Source: Candidatus Schekmanbacteria bacterium (GTDB lineage: Bacteria > Schekmanbacteria > GWA2-38-11 > J061). From it: DNA of 64,000 nt. Made by a program: the position numbers and the translations under genes. Each line of letters opens with the position of its first letter. Position 1 is the first letter of the stretch. The notes below the pieces were generated by a model, which worked only from the letters and a program-made list of their open reading frames with translations, had not been told where the DNA came from and searched no databases. Positions 25,567 through 34,063 of the stretch are shown piece after piece. The stretch is from the NCBI GenBank assembly GCA_016219965.1, contig JACRJM010000015.1, positions 1 through 64,000 on the forward strand, in the 5' to 3' direction.

Positions 25567-27528
25567 ATGGAGAAGAAAAAATATTTGATTTTAGCTGCTG
25601 TAGCTTTCGTTGCCGTTGTTGCCTATTTCAACAGCCTTAATGTGCCGTTCATCTGGGATGACGAAAACCTGGTTCTTTTTAATTACTATTTGCATAATCC
25701 TTTCAGCTTTAAAGATTATTTTATCTCAAACGCAATTCCACAGAGGCCTGTTTCAGTGCTAATCTTTGTTTTTGACTACCAGCTCTATGGTGTTTATCCA
25801 GAGGGATACCATATTACACAGATCTTGCTCCACGCCTTTGTTTCGGTAATGGTATCATATTTAGCATTTTCCTTTTGCAAGGATAATCTTTTTGCCCTTC
25901 TCTCCGGTTTGCTGTTTGCAATACATCCTGTTCATACCGAGGCTGTTGATTTGCTGCTTGGAAGATCTGACATAGTTGTTACTCTTTTTTTGCTTTTAAG
26001 TTTCCTGTGTTACAGAAGTTTTTTACAATTGGATTATAGTGATAAAGGAAAACAATATTATGCTTTGTCTGTGATTTTATTTATCCTTGCACTTTTTTCC
26101 AAAGAAACAGCTGTGATTTTTCCAATTGTACTCCTTTCTTTTTGTTATCTGCAAAATAATGAGGACTGGAGGTGTCTTTTTAAAAGATCACGTATTGTGC
26201 CGTTTCTTATTTGTACAGCATGCTATCTGCTGTTCTGGTTTACCATAGCTTTTAGCAATAGCGTATTATTTGATGTGAGACGAACTCCATTTCAAATAAA
26301 ACCTTATGGTGGTAGTTTTTTAAAAAACTATCTTCTTCAGGTAGAAACTTTTGGGAGGTATCTTGAGCTTCTCCTATTCCCTGTTAATCTGAGAGTATGG
26401 TATGAGCCGTACTTGGCAATTAACCCTTTTTCATATATTGTTTCACTGATTTTGATAGGAGGATTTGTAACTCTCATAATATTTACAAAAGATAGGATGC
26501 TTAAGTTCTTTTCTCTATGGATATTGTTAGGTATTTTGCCGGTGCTTAATATCATCCCTATTCCAGGCTCAATGATTGCGGAAAGATGGATATATTTTGC
26601 ATCAGTCGGTTGTGCTTTGTTTTTTGCAAGGCTTCTTTCTCCAGCGTTTAGTAAATTTCAAAAAAATATTACGCGATTGTCAGAGAAGGAGAAGACAGAA
26701 CCACAAGTGTGGGACTTTAATAGTCTGCTTAAGAGATACGGCATAATGTTTGCTGTTCTTATTGTCTGCCTTTTATTTATAATTTTAACGATTACAAGAA
26801 ATAATGTATACAAAAGCGAAATCAGTTTTTATGACGATTTGATACACAAAGAGCCCAAAGCTGCTATTTTAAGTGTCAACTATGCAATGGCTCTGATAAA
26901 GAAAGGAAATGCACAGAAAGGTGCAGTTCTTCTTGAAAACTATATTTCAAAAGGCAACAGGAAATTTCTTGATCAGGCATACAGCCATCTAGGTATAGCA
27001 TATGAGAGATTAGGGAAAAGAGATTTGGCCTTAAAATGTTATGAGGAGGCAGTCCGTATTAATCGCAAATCTGTTTTTTCGCTTATTAACCTTGGCACCG
27101 CATATCTGAATAAGAATGATTTGTCCAAATCAAGGAAATATCTTGATGCGGCCATTTTGCTGGAACCGCTGAATTCAGATGTCAACTACAATTACGGTAT
27201 GCTTCTTGATGCATCGTCAGACTACATAGGAGCAATAGAGAGGTACAAGCTTTCTATAAAATATCGCCCTGATTATGCTGATGTTCATAACAATCTGGGG
27301 CTTGATTATTACAGGACAGGAATGCGCGAAGAAGCAAAAAAGGAATTTAAGATAGCTATTACAATATCACCCGATTACTATCAGGCATACGGCAATATCG
27401 GAATTCTGCTTTTTGAGGACCACGATTTCAAAGGTGCGGCTGAAAGTTTTAATAAAGTGCTTAGTATCAATCCTTCAGATCAACTTGCAAAGGATTATTT
27501 GCGGCGACTGGAAAGTGGGGAAAAATGA
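25567..27528 (+). CDS. TMTC-like GT-C glycosyltransferase with TPR domain (copy 5)
   Basis: 653 aa, about ten helices then about seven TPR units from residue 420. Motifs: VPFIWDDENLVLFN near residues 28-41, HPVHTEAVDLLLGRSD, LFSKETAVIFP and MIAERWIYFASVG. The HPVHTEAVD box groups it with copy 4 rather than copies 1-3. It is separated from the other four by the lipoprotein and FG-GAP genes, placing a glycosyltransferase directly beside possible secreted acceptors; that link is inference. It is the last gene before the base composition turns clearly more AT-rich. Confidence 0.8.
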   Translation: MEKKKYLILAAVAFVAVVAYFNSLNVPFIWDDENLVLFNYYLHNPFSFKDYFISNAIPQRPVSVLIFVFDYQLYGVYPEGYHITQILLHAFVSVMVSYLAFSFCKDNLFALLSGLLFAIHPVHTEAVDLLLGRSDIVVTLFLLLSFLCYRSFLQLDYSDKGKQYYALSVILFILALFSKETAVIFPIVLLSFCYLQNNEDWRCLFKRSRIVPFLICTACYLLFWFTIAFSNSVLFDVRRTPFQIKPYGGSFLKNYLLQVETFGRYLELLLFPVNLRVWYEPYLAINPFSYIVSLILIGGFVTLIIFTKDRMLKFFSLWILLGILPVLNIIPIPGSMIAERWIYFASVGCALFFARLLSPAFSKFQKNITRLSEKEKTEPQVWDFNSLLKRYGIMFAVLIVCLLFIILTITRNNVYKSEISFYDDLIHKEPKAAILSVNYAMALIKKGNAQKGAVLLENYISKGNRKFLDQAYSHLGIAYERLGKRDLALKCYEEAVRINRKSVFSLINLGTAYLNKNDLSKSRKYLDAAILLEPLNSDVNYNYGMLLDASSDYIGAIERYKLSIKYRPDYADVHNNLGLDYYRTGMREEAKKEFKIAITISPDYYQAYGNIGILLFEDHDFKGAAESFNKVLSINPSDQLAKDYLRRLESGEK

Positions 27529-27563
27529 ATAATTGCACCTGAAATACTATGTGGATTATTGTC

Positions 27564-27583
27564 AGATAAAGTTTTGAAGGTTG
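27564..27583 (+). repeat. Inverted repeat, left arm
   Basis: AGATAAAGTTTTGAAGGTTG. Its reverse complement recurs at 29303-29322 with one mismatch (19/20), flanking the GT87-like gene. The core TTTTGAAGGTT (27572-27582) also pairs with AACCTTCAAAA at 27619-27629, which would fold over the promoter. Confidence 0.7.
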
Positions 27584-27601
27584 CAATGTGTGTGTTATAA
27601 T
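27574..27601 (+). promoter_or_regulatory. Probable sigma-70 promoter inside the inverted repeat
   Basis: TTGAAG (27574-27579), a 16-bp spacer and a perfect TATAAT (27596-27601), reading toward the GT87-like gene. The -35 box lies within the repeat arm, so a protein binding the repeat could control it. Confidence 0.45.
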
Positions 27602-27641
27602 TATAAAAAATGAGGGATAACCTTCAAAATCTGGTGATGAT

Positions 27642-27773
27642 TTGTGCCAGAAATATAGTTCAACTGAAGGCCAGGAGGATTTGTTTCAGTCCCATTTGGA
27701 AGAGATTTTGAATCATGGCCTGGCGAGAGAACCAATTACCAGATACTTCCAGCAGACAACAGGTGATTTATAA
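27642..27773 (+). pseudogene. Possible transposase N-terminal remnant
   Basis: This short frame includes STEGQEDLFQSHLEEILN, which recalls the DLFRSRLDQIIN start of IS5-type transposases, but it stops after about 43 codons and nothing further of the enzyme follows. Its neighbour is the inverted-repeat arm. It could be a chance resemblance. Confidence 0.25.
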
Positions 27774-27859
27774 ATTAGTATTGAACCAAAGTAGTAAGCA
27801 ATATTGTTGGACATGGATTGATATCTGAAAGTTTCTCAGCGCTTTCTGATTGGTAATTA

Positions 27860-29143
27860 ATGGATAAGGACAAATTAAATATTTGGGTTTTATTATTAAT
27901 CATTGCTGTTTCAATTAAGTTTTTGATTAACGATTTTTTTGCCTTTATCACTTCTGAAACAAAATATATTGATTTTCCATCTTATTATGGCGCTGCTATA
28001 TTATTAAAAAAGGGACTAAATATATATTTAGTGGATAACTACGTTTCACTTTTTTCTAATTCAAATATACTTCCTCCTGAAGCAAATATTTATCCTTTTG
28101 TATATCCCCCTTTTTTCACCCTTTTACTTATTCCACTTTCGATTTTTAATTACAATCACGCGGCAATCATTTGGAATTTTTTAAATTTATTATTTCTGCT
28201 AACAGGTCTAGTTTTTCTTTATAAATCTATAGAAATTGAAAGAAAATATAGAACCATCTTTTTAGTTTGCCTTACTTTACTTGTGTCAATATTTCAACCT
28301 ATTGTAGCTTGTTTATGGAAAGGGCAAGTAGATATATTAGTTTTTATGCTATTTTCAGTTTTTCTTTATTATTTAAAAAAAAACAGATTTTATATAAGTT
28401 CCTTCGCATTTGCCTGTATGGCTCTTATTAAAGTTTATCCTCTCGGATTTCTTATATATTTTCTAGTTAAACGAAAATGGAAAATATTAATAACATTTAT
28501 TTCGATACTTATAGTATTATTATCAATTACAATTGCTTTGACGGGTTACAATAATAATTTATTATATTTAACTAAGATTTTACCTGAGTTCTCTTCTGGA
28601 AGTTATACGAATTTTAAATTCAATCCATTCCCTCTTTTAGAAAATCATTCAATAACATCTATTTTCTATAAAAATCTCTATTCAAATAATATAAAGTATG
28701 TTTTACCCAGTAAAGTTAAAAATATTATTACAATAATTAATCTATTGTTTTGGATATCAGTTATTATTATTCTTAATAAAAGAAAGGACATCGCATTTGC
28801 TGAAAATGAAATGTCATTAATTCTAATAACTATCTTAATTACATTACCTATATTATGGTCACACTTTATGGTTATACTTATATTCCCATATCTATTACTT
28901 ATAAAATACTTTCTGAATACTGCTATTGATAAACCATTTATAATATTACTTACGTTACTATCTTTTTTATTGCTAAACGCTACAATTCCTGTAAATTACT
29001 ATCGATTAAATTCTGAGTTTAAGGCTATAATATCCATAGCATTAAACTTTAGATTATATTCATTATTTATTTTGTATTTTATCTATTATTATATTATCAA
29101 AACAAACAGGAGACCCCAAGATTTTAAACTCGGGGATGAATGA
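27860..29143 (+). CDS. GT87-like (DUF2029) polyprenol-dependent glycosyltransferase
   Basis: 427 aa, about ten transmembrane helices, very AT-rich. The sequence follows the DUF2029/GT87 pattern: IDFPSYYGAAILLKKGLNIY near residues 33-52, FVYPPFFTLLLIPLS, CLWKGQVDILVFMLF and ALIKVYPLGFLIY. Family members transfer mannose or arabinose from polyprenyl-phosphate donors outside the membrane. It stands alone on the plus strand, with a promoter-bearing inverted-repeat arm upstream and the opposite arm 160 bp downstream. It converges with the minus-strand operon. Acceptor unknown. Confidence 0.7.
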   Translation: MDKDKLNIWVLLLIIAVSIKFLINDFFAFITSETKYIDFPSYYGAAILLKKGLNIYLVDNYVSLFSNSNILPPEANIYPFVYPPFFTLLLIPLSIFNYNHAAIIWNFLNLLFLLTGLVFLYKSIEIERKYRTIFLVCLTLLVSIFQPIVACLWKGQVDILVFMLFSVFLYYLKKNRFYISSFAFACMALIKVYPLGFLIYFLVKRKWKILITFISILIVLLSITIALTGYNNNLLYLTKILPEFSSGSYTNFKFNPFPLLENHSITSIFYKNLYSNNIKYVLPSKVKNIITIINLLFWISVIIILNKRKDIAFAENEMSLILITILITLPILWSHFMVILIFPYLLLIKYFLNTAIDKPFIILLTLLSFLLLNATIPVNYYRLNSEFKAIISIALNFRLYSLFILYFIYYYIIKTNRRPQDFKLGDE

Positions 29144-29302
29144 CTGTATATAGTGAAGTAAACATTAGTTGGTAATTTGGAAGAAAATTTATCGTAATTT
29201 GTAAAAATGATCAGATATCGTAAAAGCGATAGGAAGCCATCGGCGTTAGCCTGTGGATGTTGATTCCTTAATTTCTTGAAATTAAATCCCCATTTCATAC
29301 CT

Positions 29303-29322
29303 CAACCTTCAAAACCTTATCT
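29303..29322 (-). repeat. Inverted repeat, right arm
   Basis: CAACCTTCAAAACCTTATCT, the reverse complement of the arm at 27564-27583 with one mismatch. The enclosed segment is about 1.76 kb. No flanking direct duplication was recognised. Confidence 0.7.
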
Positions 29323-29352
29323 AATAGGGATCTAGTACTTCAGGGAAGACAA

Positions 29353-29375
29353 AATAACACATATCATGTGTTATT
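29353..29375 (-). terminator. Hairpin terminator at the end of the minus-strand operon
   Basis: A perfect 10-bp inverted repeat (AATAACACAT / ATGTGTTATT) with a 3-nt loop overlaps the stop of the GT2 gene. Read on the minus strand it is followed by TTTT. The stem is AT-rich, so termination may be partial. Confidence 0.5.
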
Positions 29376-30095
29376 ATAGCATCCTTTGAAGTGATTCCAT
29401 CTGATTATAAAGAGATCGCGGAGCATCTGGGATGAATGCCGTATGGGGTTTACCCTGCTTCCATCAGAGTTTATCCAGCTTATGGGGACTTCCCTTGTTT
29501 TAAGTTTTAAAATATGTTCCGCTATAAAAAGTGCTTCCACATCAAAACTGAATCCATCAATCCTGCATCTCTGGAATATTTTCTTGGCAGCAGACGAAGT
29601 AAATACTTTAAAACCACACTGTGTATCTCTTATTCCTTTTAAAACAAAAAGCCTGACGAACAGGTTGAAAATCTTTCCCATAGTTCGTCTGTAGAAAGGT
29701 TGGTACTTTAAAATTGATGACTCACTTAGTCCGCGAGAACCTATAGCAATATCATAACCATTATCTATGAATGCTGTAAGCTTTTTCAACTCCTCTATTG
29801 GAGATGAAAGATCTGCATCTGAAATCAATATAATGACTCCACGGGCTTTTTCAACTCCAAGCCTAACAGCGAATCCTTTGCCTCGGTTACTCATATAAGT
29901 ATGATACTGTACCTTATCAGTGCTGCTAGAAAATCCTCTTACAATGTTAGCAGTGGAATCTGTGCTTCCATCATCGACAACAATTATTTCAAAGGATTCA
30001 CCACTTTCTGCAAAATAATTTGTTATCCTCTGAAGCGTAAGAAGTATTCTAGTCTCCTCGTTAAAAGCAGGAATAATTATTGAATATTTAATGAT
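29364..30095 (-). CDS. Glycosyltransferase family 2 with a non-standard start codon
   Basis: The ATG-initiated frame (from 29894) lacks the GT2 N-terminus. That sequence is present upstream in the same frame: YSIIIPAFNEETRI, then IIVVDDGSTDSTA, joined to SNRGKGFAVRLG, SDADLSSPIEE and GSRGLSES. Between the in-frame stop inside the preceding gene and this motif there is no ATG, GTG or TTG. A Shine-Dalgarno (AGAGGGG) sits 8 nt before ATC at 30093-30095 and 11 nt before ATT at 30090-30092, so translation probably begins there, giving about 243 aa. The enzyme resembles polyprenyl-phosphate glucose/mannose synthases (ALG5-like), without membrane helices. It ends the minus-strand operon, 26 bp after the previous stop. 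A sequencing error hiding an ATG is possible. Confidence 0.75.
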   Translation of the reverse strand: MIKYSIIIPAFNEETRILLTLQRITNYFAESGESFEIIVVDDGSTDSTANIVRGFSSSTDKVQYHTYMSNRGKGFAVRLGVEKARGVIILISDADLSSPIEELKKLTAFIDNGYDIAIGSRGLSESSILKYQPFYRRTMGKIFNLFVRLFVLKGIRDTQCGFKVFTSSAAKKIFQRCRIDGFSFDVEALFIAEHILKLKTREVPISWINSDGSRVNPIRHSSQMLRDLFIIRWNHFKGCYNNT

Positions 30096-30121
30096 TGTTT
30101 CTTCCCCTCTTTTTATAAATC

Positions 30122-32095
30122 TTAAGTTGCGTGTTTGTATTCGTTAAAATTATCCTTTTGTTCAAGAACTTTTATGCCATCAGTTTCAAACACTGTATTA
30201 AAATTAAGGTCAATATATGATTTAATTTCAGAAAATTCTAATTCTTCTGGTATTCTATCAACCTGCCATATCTTCTCTGTGTTTATTATAAATCGTGGTT
30301 TGCTTTGTTTAAGGTCATCAAGTACCTGTCGTTTTAGCGAGGCTGTTGCCGCGTCATGAAGCACACCAAAACGTGCAGGCATAGGATAATCAAGTAGAAA
30401 GTAAAATGTAGCATCATTTGGAAATACAAATATGGAGTCACCATCTTTTAATTTTGGTTTAACATAATTTATAACATTTTTTATTCGTTTTGCCTCTCTC
30501 TCTGGAATACTCAGATTTTGAGCTCCATTTACTCCAAGCTTTTGCATATCATATGATTTTATTGTCATAGACCCTTGTGCCACTTTGCTGTAAATACTTT
30601 TTGCAAAAGTTGAAATACACCATCTTGCTGGGATCATCCCATAAGAAACTATACCACCTATGAGAAGTAAAGAAAATGCAATTTCTATAATTGCGATACC
30701 TCTCTTTTTATTTTCAGTAAAAAAAGAGAAAAAGATTTTTTCAATAAGATATATTGAAATTATAATTGCAGGTGGAAGGAGAAGATAATTCCTGTCTATA
30801 CCAGAACGAGACAATGCCCCTCTGAGAATAATTATTCCATATACTACTGTTCCTCCTCCTAAGGCAACACCACCTCTTTTTGGTGATGTAAAATAGTTCA
30901 GAACTATGAGTGTTAGAAATAATAGGTAGATTATAAAAAGCCAGTAAAAAGATGACACTGTGAGAAGATTAAACAGCTCATTTCTTCCTGAATTAGATAT
31001 AAAAGATGATATAGCTTCTTTGAATGAAGGAGACGGAAGGTTGCCTAAACCAAGTGTCACGTAATAAGGATATGAAACAGTCTGAACAAGGTAATCAGTC
31101 AAGGATCCATTATAGAGAAGTAATGTAAAAAAAGGCAAACATAGTATTATTATCCCTGACGCGAAGATACATGTTAACTCTATAAAGTCTTTGATTTGAG
31201 TTTTATTAACAAAAGCTATGTAAGCTATAATGCTCATTAAGGCAATAGATGATGATAAACCAATTTCTTGGCTGAATAAAAATGCAGCGCCAGCACTTAT
31301 TCCTGAAAAGAAAACAAAGTATTTCTTTCGTTCTTCTTCATATAAGGAAATTATGAGAATCGGAAGAAGCCCTGAGATTACTCTCATAATTGAGCCGTTT
31401 GGTGCAGGGAAAACAGGAAAATAGAATGCTACAAAAAGAACAGTACCTGCTATTGCAGTCATACTTTTATTTAGCAACCTTCTGAGAAATGCATAAATTA
31501 TAAGAAAGGCGAATAAATCAAGGAAATATGTGTAATACCTTGCGACAATAATATCTTTTTGAAAAAGTTTCATCATTAAGTATATTGGATATTCCATCAA
31601 TGGCCCATAAATGACATATGTGTCACTATAAAGGTTTTTCCCGTGAAACATGTTATTTACGTATGAGAGATGCTGTCCCTCTTCCGAGAAAAAAGTATAA
31701 TGATTAAACCAGTTTGAGTAAAAGAAGTTAGAATAATAGGTGGTAGATAATAGAATAAGAAATGCGATTAACAATTCAACTATTGTTAATTTTTTACGTT
31801 TGATTTCAAAAGTGTTAAAGAAGTTTACATCAGATATTTTTTTTTTAAGAAAAAATGATGCTATGATGGATAGCGATAGTGTAACAAAAATTGAGATTAT
31901 ATAACTGGACGTTTCCTTCGATTTTGAATACCCGGATAAGGTTGTTATGCTAATTATTCCTATATTTTTTGCATTATTAATATCATTTCCAGTAGAAGGG
32001 ATTATTTTTATAAAAAGGACAGACAAAAAAGCTGAAACTAAAAATAATATAATACACGTTGAAAGTAAGTTCCATTTTTTTTGATTAAATGTCAT
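30122..32095 (-). CDS. GT-C-type integral membrane glycosyltransferase (paralogue of the 35781 gene)
   Basis: 657 aa, with about 12-13 hydrophobic helices and a soluble C-terminal domain of about 130 residues. The first large loop has FFSEEGQHLSYVNNMFHGK, an acidic pair in the GT-C catalytic position, followed by YSDTYVIYGPLMEYP. GIDRNYLLLPPAIIIS and DSIFVFPNDATFYFLLDYPMP are shared in kind with the protein at 35781. It is probably a polyprenyl-phosphate-sugar-dependent transferase acting on the periplasmic side. It is not assigned to a named family with certainty. It sits between the pseudo-sulfatase and the GT2 in one operon. Confidence 0.65.
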   Translation of the reverse strand: MTFNQKKWNLLSTCIILFLVSAFLSVLFIKIIPSTGNDINNAKNIGIISITTLSGYSKSKETSSYIISIFVTLSLSIIASFFLKKKISDVNFFNTFEIKRKKLTIVELLIAFLILLSTTYYSNFFYSNWFNHYTFFSEEGQHLSYVNNMFHGKNLYSDTYVIYGPLMEYPIYLMMKLFQKDIIVARYYTYFLDLFAFLIIYAFLRRLLNKSMTAIAGTVLFVAFYFPVFPAPNGSIMRVISGLLPILIISLYEEERKKYFVFFSGISAGAAFLFSQEIGLSSSIALMSIIAYIAFVNKTQIKDFIELTCIFASGIIILCLPFFTLLLYNGSLTDYLVQTVSYPYYVTLGLGNLPSPSFKEAISSFISNSGRNELFNLLTVSSFYWLFIIYLLFLTLIVLNYFTSPKRGGVALGGGTVVYGIIILRGALSRSGIDRNYLLLPPAIIISIYLIEKIFFSFFTENKKRGIAIIEIAFSLLLIGGIVSYGMIPARWCISTFAKSIYSKVAQGSMTIKSYDMQKLGVNGAQNLSIPEREAKRIKNVINYVKPKLKDGDSIFVFPNDATFYFLLDYPMPARFGVLHDAATASLKRQVLDDLKQSKPRFIINTEKIWQVDRIPEELEFSEIKSYIDLNFNTVFETDGIKVLEQKDNFNEYKHAT

Positions 32096-32127
32096 CCAGA
32101 TTGATGTTGCTCTCCACGTTTATTTAG

Positions 32128-33972
32128 CTATAAACTGGGGAAAATTAATGGTTCTTTATCTTCTATTGGTAAAATATTATTTTTGTGGCCTTCTGTAAAT
32201 AATTTGGTTTGTGACTTTAAAAATTCAGTCATCTTTATTTCCTTTAATGAGAGATTGAAGCTTTCACTTTGATCTTTCCTGAGATCATACAATTCATCAC
32301 TTCCCGGTGAATTAAGGATATATTTCCATCTATCAACTCGTAATGCGATCGAACTTATATAGTAACGATAATCGTATTTTGTTAACAGATCATTTTTGGT
32401 AACCTGACTTAAAGTAAATTCCTTAGCGCTGTTTGGATCTGTATTATAGATTAAAGATAATAGAGATTCACCGCTAAAAAGTTTGTCGCTTTTAACATCA
32501 AGTAGTTCTAGAACAGTTGGCATTACATCAATGCTTTCCACACATTGATTTATGATTGCTGGTTTTTTTATCGTATCAGGGTTCCAAATTATAAGAGGTG
32601 TACGAATAACTTCTTCATACACTGTTCTTTCATGTCCCAGGAATCCATGCTCTCCAAACGCCTCACCGTAAGGTGAAGTAATTACTACTATAGTGTTGTT
32701 TTTTATTCCTAGCAGTTCAAGCTTTTCAAATAATTCTTCTATCTGGCTGCTGACATAACTGATCTCACCATCATAAAGATTTACCAAACTCTGAATATCT
32801 TCTTTGCTTAGGTCCTTGGTTTCTTTTTTATCAGTATATCCTGTAATATTACTTTTGTTGCTGCTGACAAATTTACGAGTATAGGGTTCAGGTGCATCAT
32901 ATGGATAACTAGGGTCTACATAATTTATAAACAGAAAGAAATTGTATTCACCATAACTATGTAGCCAATTGAAAACAACAGCATTTATTTCTGCTGCTTT
33001 TTTTCCTCCAGGAATTTCAATACTTGGAGGCAGCCCAAAAGATTCACTATAAAGTTTGTTTACGAGAGGGATGAGTATTTTATTAATTATTCTGATAGCG
33101 TTTTCCGTCCTTATAAAGCCAATGGAAGTGAAACAATTAAGAAAGCTAAGTTTGTTGATATAGGGGGTTATGAAAGGGGGAAAATTATCATTGTAAAAAT
33201 CAAAACCTTTATTTAACTTGGAATTAGTATTTAGACAATTGTTACTAATGAAGGCTGCTGTCAAATATCCTTTTTCAGAAAGAGTATCTGCTAATGTTTT
33301 TTCTTCATCAGGAAGAGAATTAGCCCTAATATCAGGGCATTCAGGTGATCTTATACCGTTTGGCGAGTTATTGACCTTATGTTCGAATGGATATTTTGAA
33401 GTGAATATTGATGCATAAGATGATAACGCATTTGAAGACTGAGAGACGCAGTTCTTAAACAAAATCCCGTTTTTTGCAACTGCATCAATGAAAGGAGCTG
33501 TTACTCTCGTATATCCATAACATTCCAGATTAGATGGTCTTAATGAGTCCACTGATATGATAATCAAATTTTTCTTTGTTTTCGTAACATTTTTTTGTGG
33601 AAAGAAGAATCGTTCACCAGGTATTGGTCCAGAAAAAACAAAAATTGATTCAGCTACAACTATTGCAACCAGAGAAAGAAGGAGAAGTTTTGAAAAAAAA
33701 TAATAAACATAAAATCTTTTTAAAGAAATAATTGGTTTTATGTTGAAAAATGGGATAATTATGCTTGCAATAATTGAGACAATTGCACCACTTGCAAACC
33801 CAATAAGTATGTATAAAGCTGTAAGACTGGTTAAAAGCGGTTTGGAGTATTTTAATACTGATAAATTGCAATTCCAATCATAAAAAGCCATTATCATTGA
33901 AAAAATAATTATGGCCAATAAAATATTTAATGGTCTGGAAAATGTGAATCTGTCGTCTTTTTGACTAATCAT
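32128..33972 (-). CDS. Sulfatase-fold membrane protein lacking catalytic residues
   Basis: Three or four N-terminal helices (about residues 12-112) precede an alkaline-phosphatase/sulfatase domain (135-600). The opening metal motif is kept (IIISVDSLRPSNLECYGY, Asp142). Compared with the intact relative at 59007, other active-site residues are changed. The nucleophile motif WTLPS is NALSS (Thr to Ala182), HYWDPH is NYVDPS (His to Asn350 and Ser355), and SDHGDEF is SPYGEAF (Asp-His to Pro434-Tyr435). The flanking fold is well conserved and the frame is unbroken, so it is a retained protein, probably a non-enzymatic binder or scaffold, not a decayed gene. It lies in the minus-strand operon between GT-C genes. 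Confidence 0.75.
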   Translation of the reverse strand: MISQKDDRFTFSRPLNILLAIIIFSMIMAFYDWNCNLSVLKYSKPLLTSLTALYILIGFASGAIVSIIASIIIPFFNIKPIISLKRFYVYYFFSKLLLLSLVAIVVAESIFVFSGPIPGERFFFPQKNVTKTKKNLIIISVDSLRPSNLECYGYTRVTAPFIDAVAKNGILFKNCVSQSSNALSSYASIFTSKYPFEHKVNNSPNGIRSPECPDIRANSLPDEEKTLADTLSEKGYLTAAFISNNCLNTNSKLNKGFDFYNDNFPPFITPYINKLSFLNCFTSIGFIRTENAIRIINKILIPLVNKLYSESFGLPPSIEIPGGKKAAEINAVVFNWLHSYGEYNFFLFINYVDPSYPYDAPEPYTRKFVSSNKSNITGYTDKKETKDLSKEDIQSLVNLYDGEISYVSSQIEELFEKLELLGIKNNTIVVITSPYGEAFGEHGFLGHERTVYEEVIRTPLIIWNPDTIKKPAIINQCVESIDVMPTVLELLDVKSDKLFSGESLLSLIYNTDPNSAKEFTLSQVTKNDLLTKYDYRYYISSIALRVDRWKYILNSPGSDELYDLRKDQSESFNLSLKEIKMTEFLKSQTKLFTEGHKNNILPIEDKEPLIFPSL

Positions 33973-34063
33973 GGGTTAAATAGTGTTTATTTTTTTATTA
34001 GTTTAATTTTCATTAAATTATAAATCAAAATGATTTCTTTTGAAAATAAATAAGGGGATATTT

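Larger units (their letters stand above)
27529..27859 (+). other. Intergenic region with inverted repeats and a possible transposase scrap
   Basis: 331 bp without an intact gene. It holds one arm of a 20-bp inverted-repeat pair, a second internal inverted copy of the core, a good sigma-70 promoter overlapping the arm and a 43-codon frame resembling a transposase N-terminus. These are listed separately. Confidence 0.5.

Noticed and set aside
29089-29298. 69-codon minus-strand frame downstream of the GT87-like gene
   Set aside because: It overlaps the GT87-like coding end, has no ribosome-binding site and no recognisable similarity; it begins beside the inverted repeat by chance.
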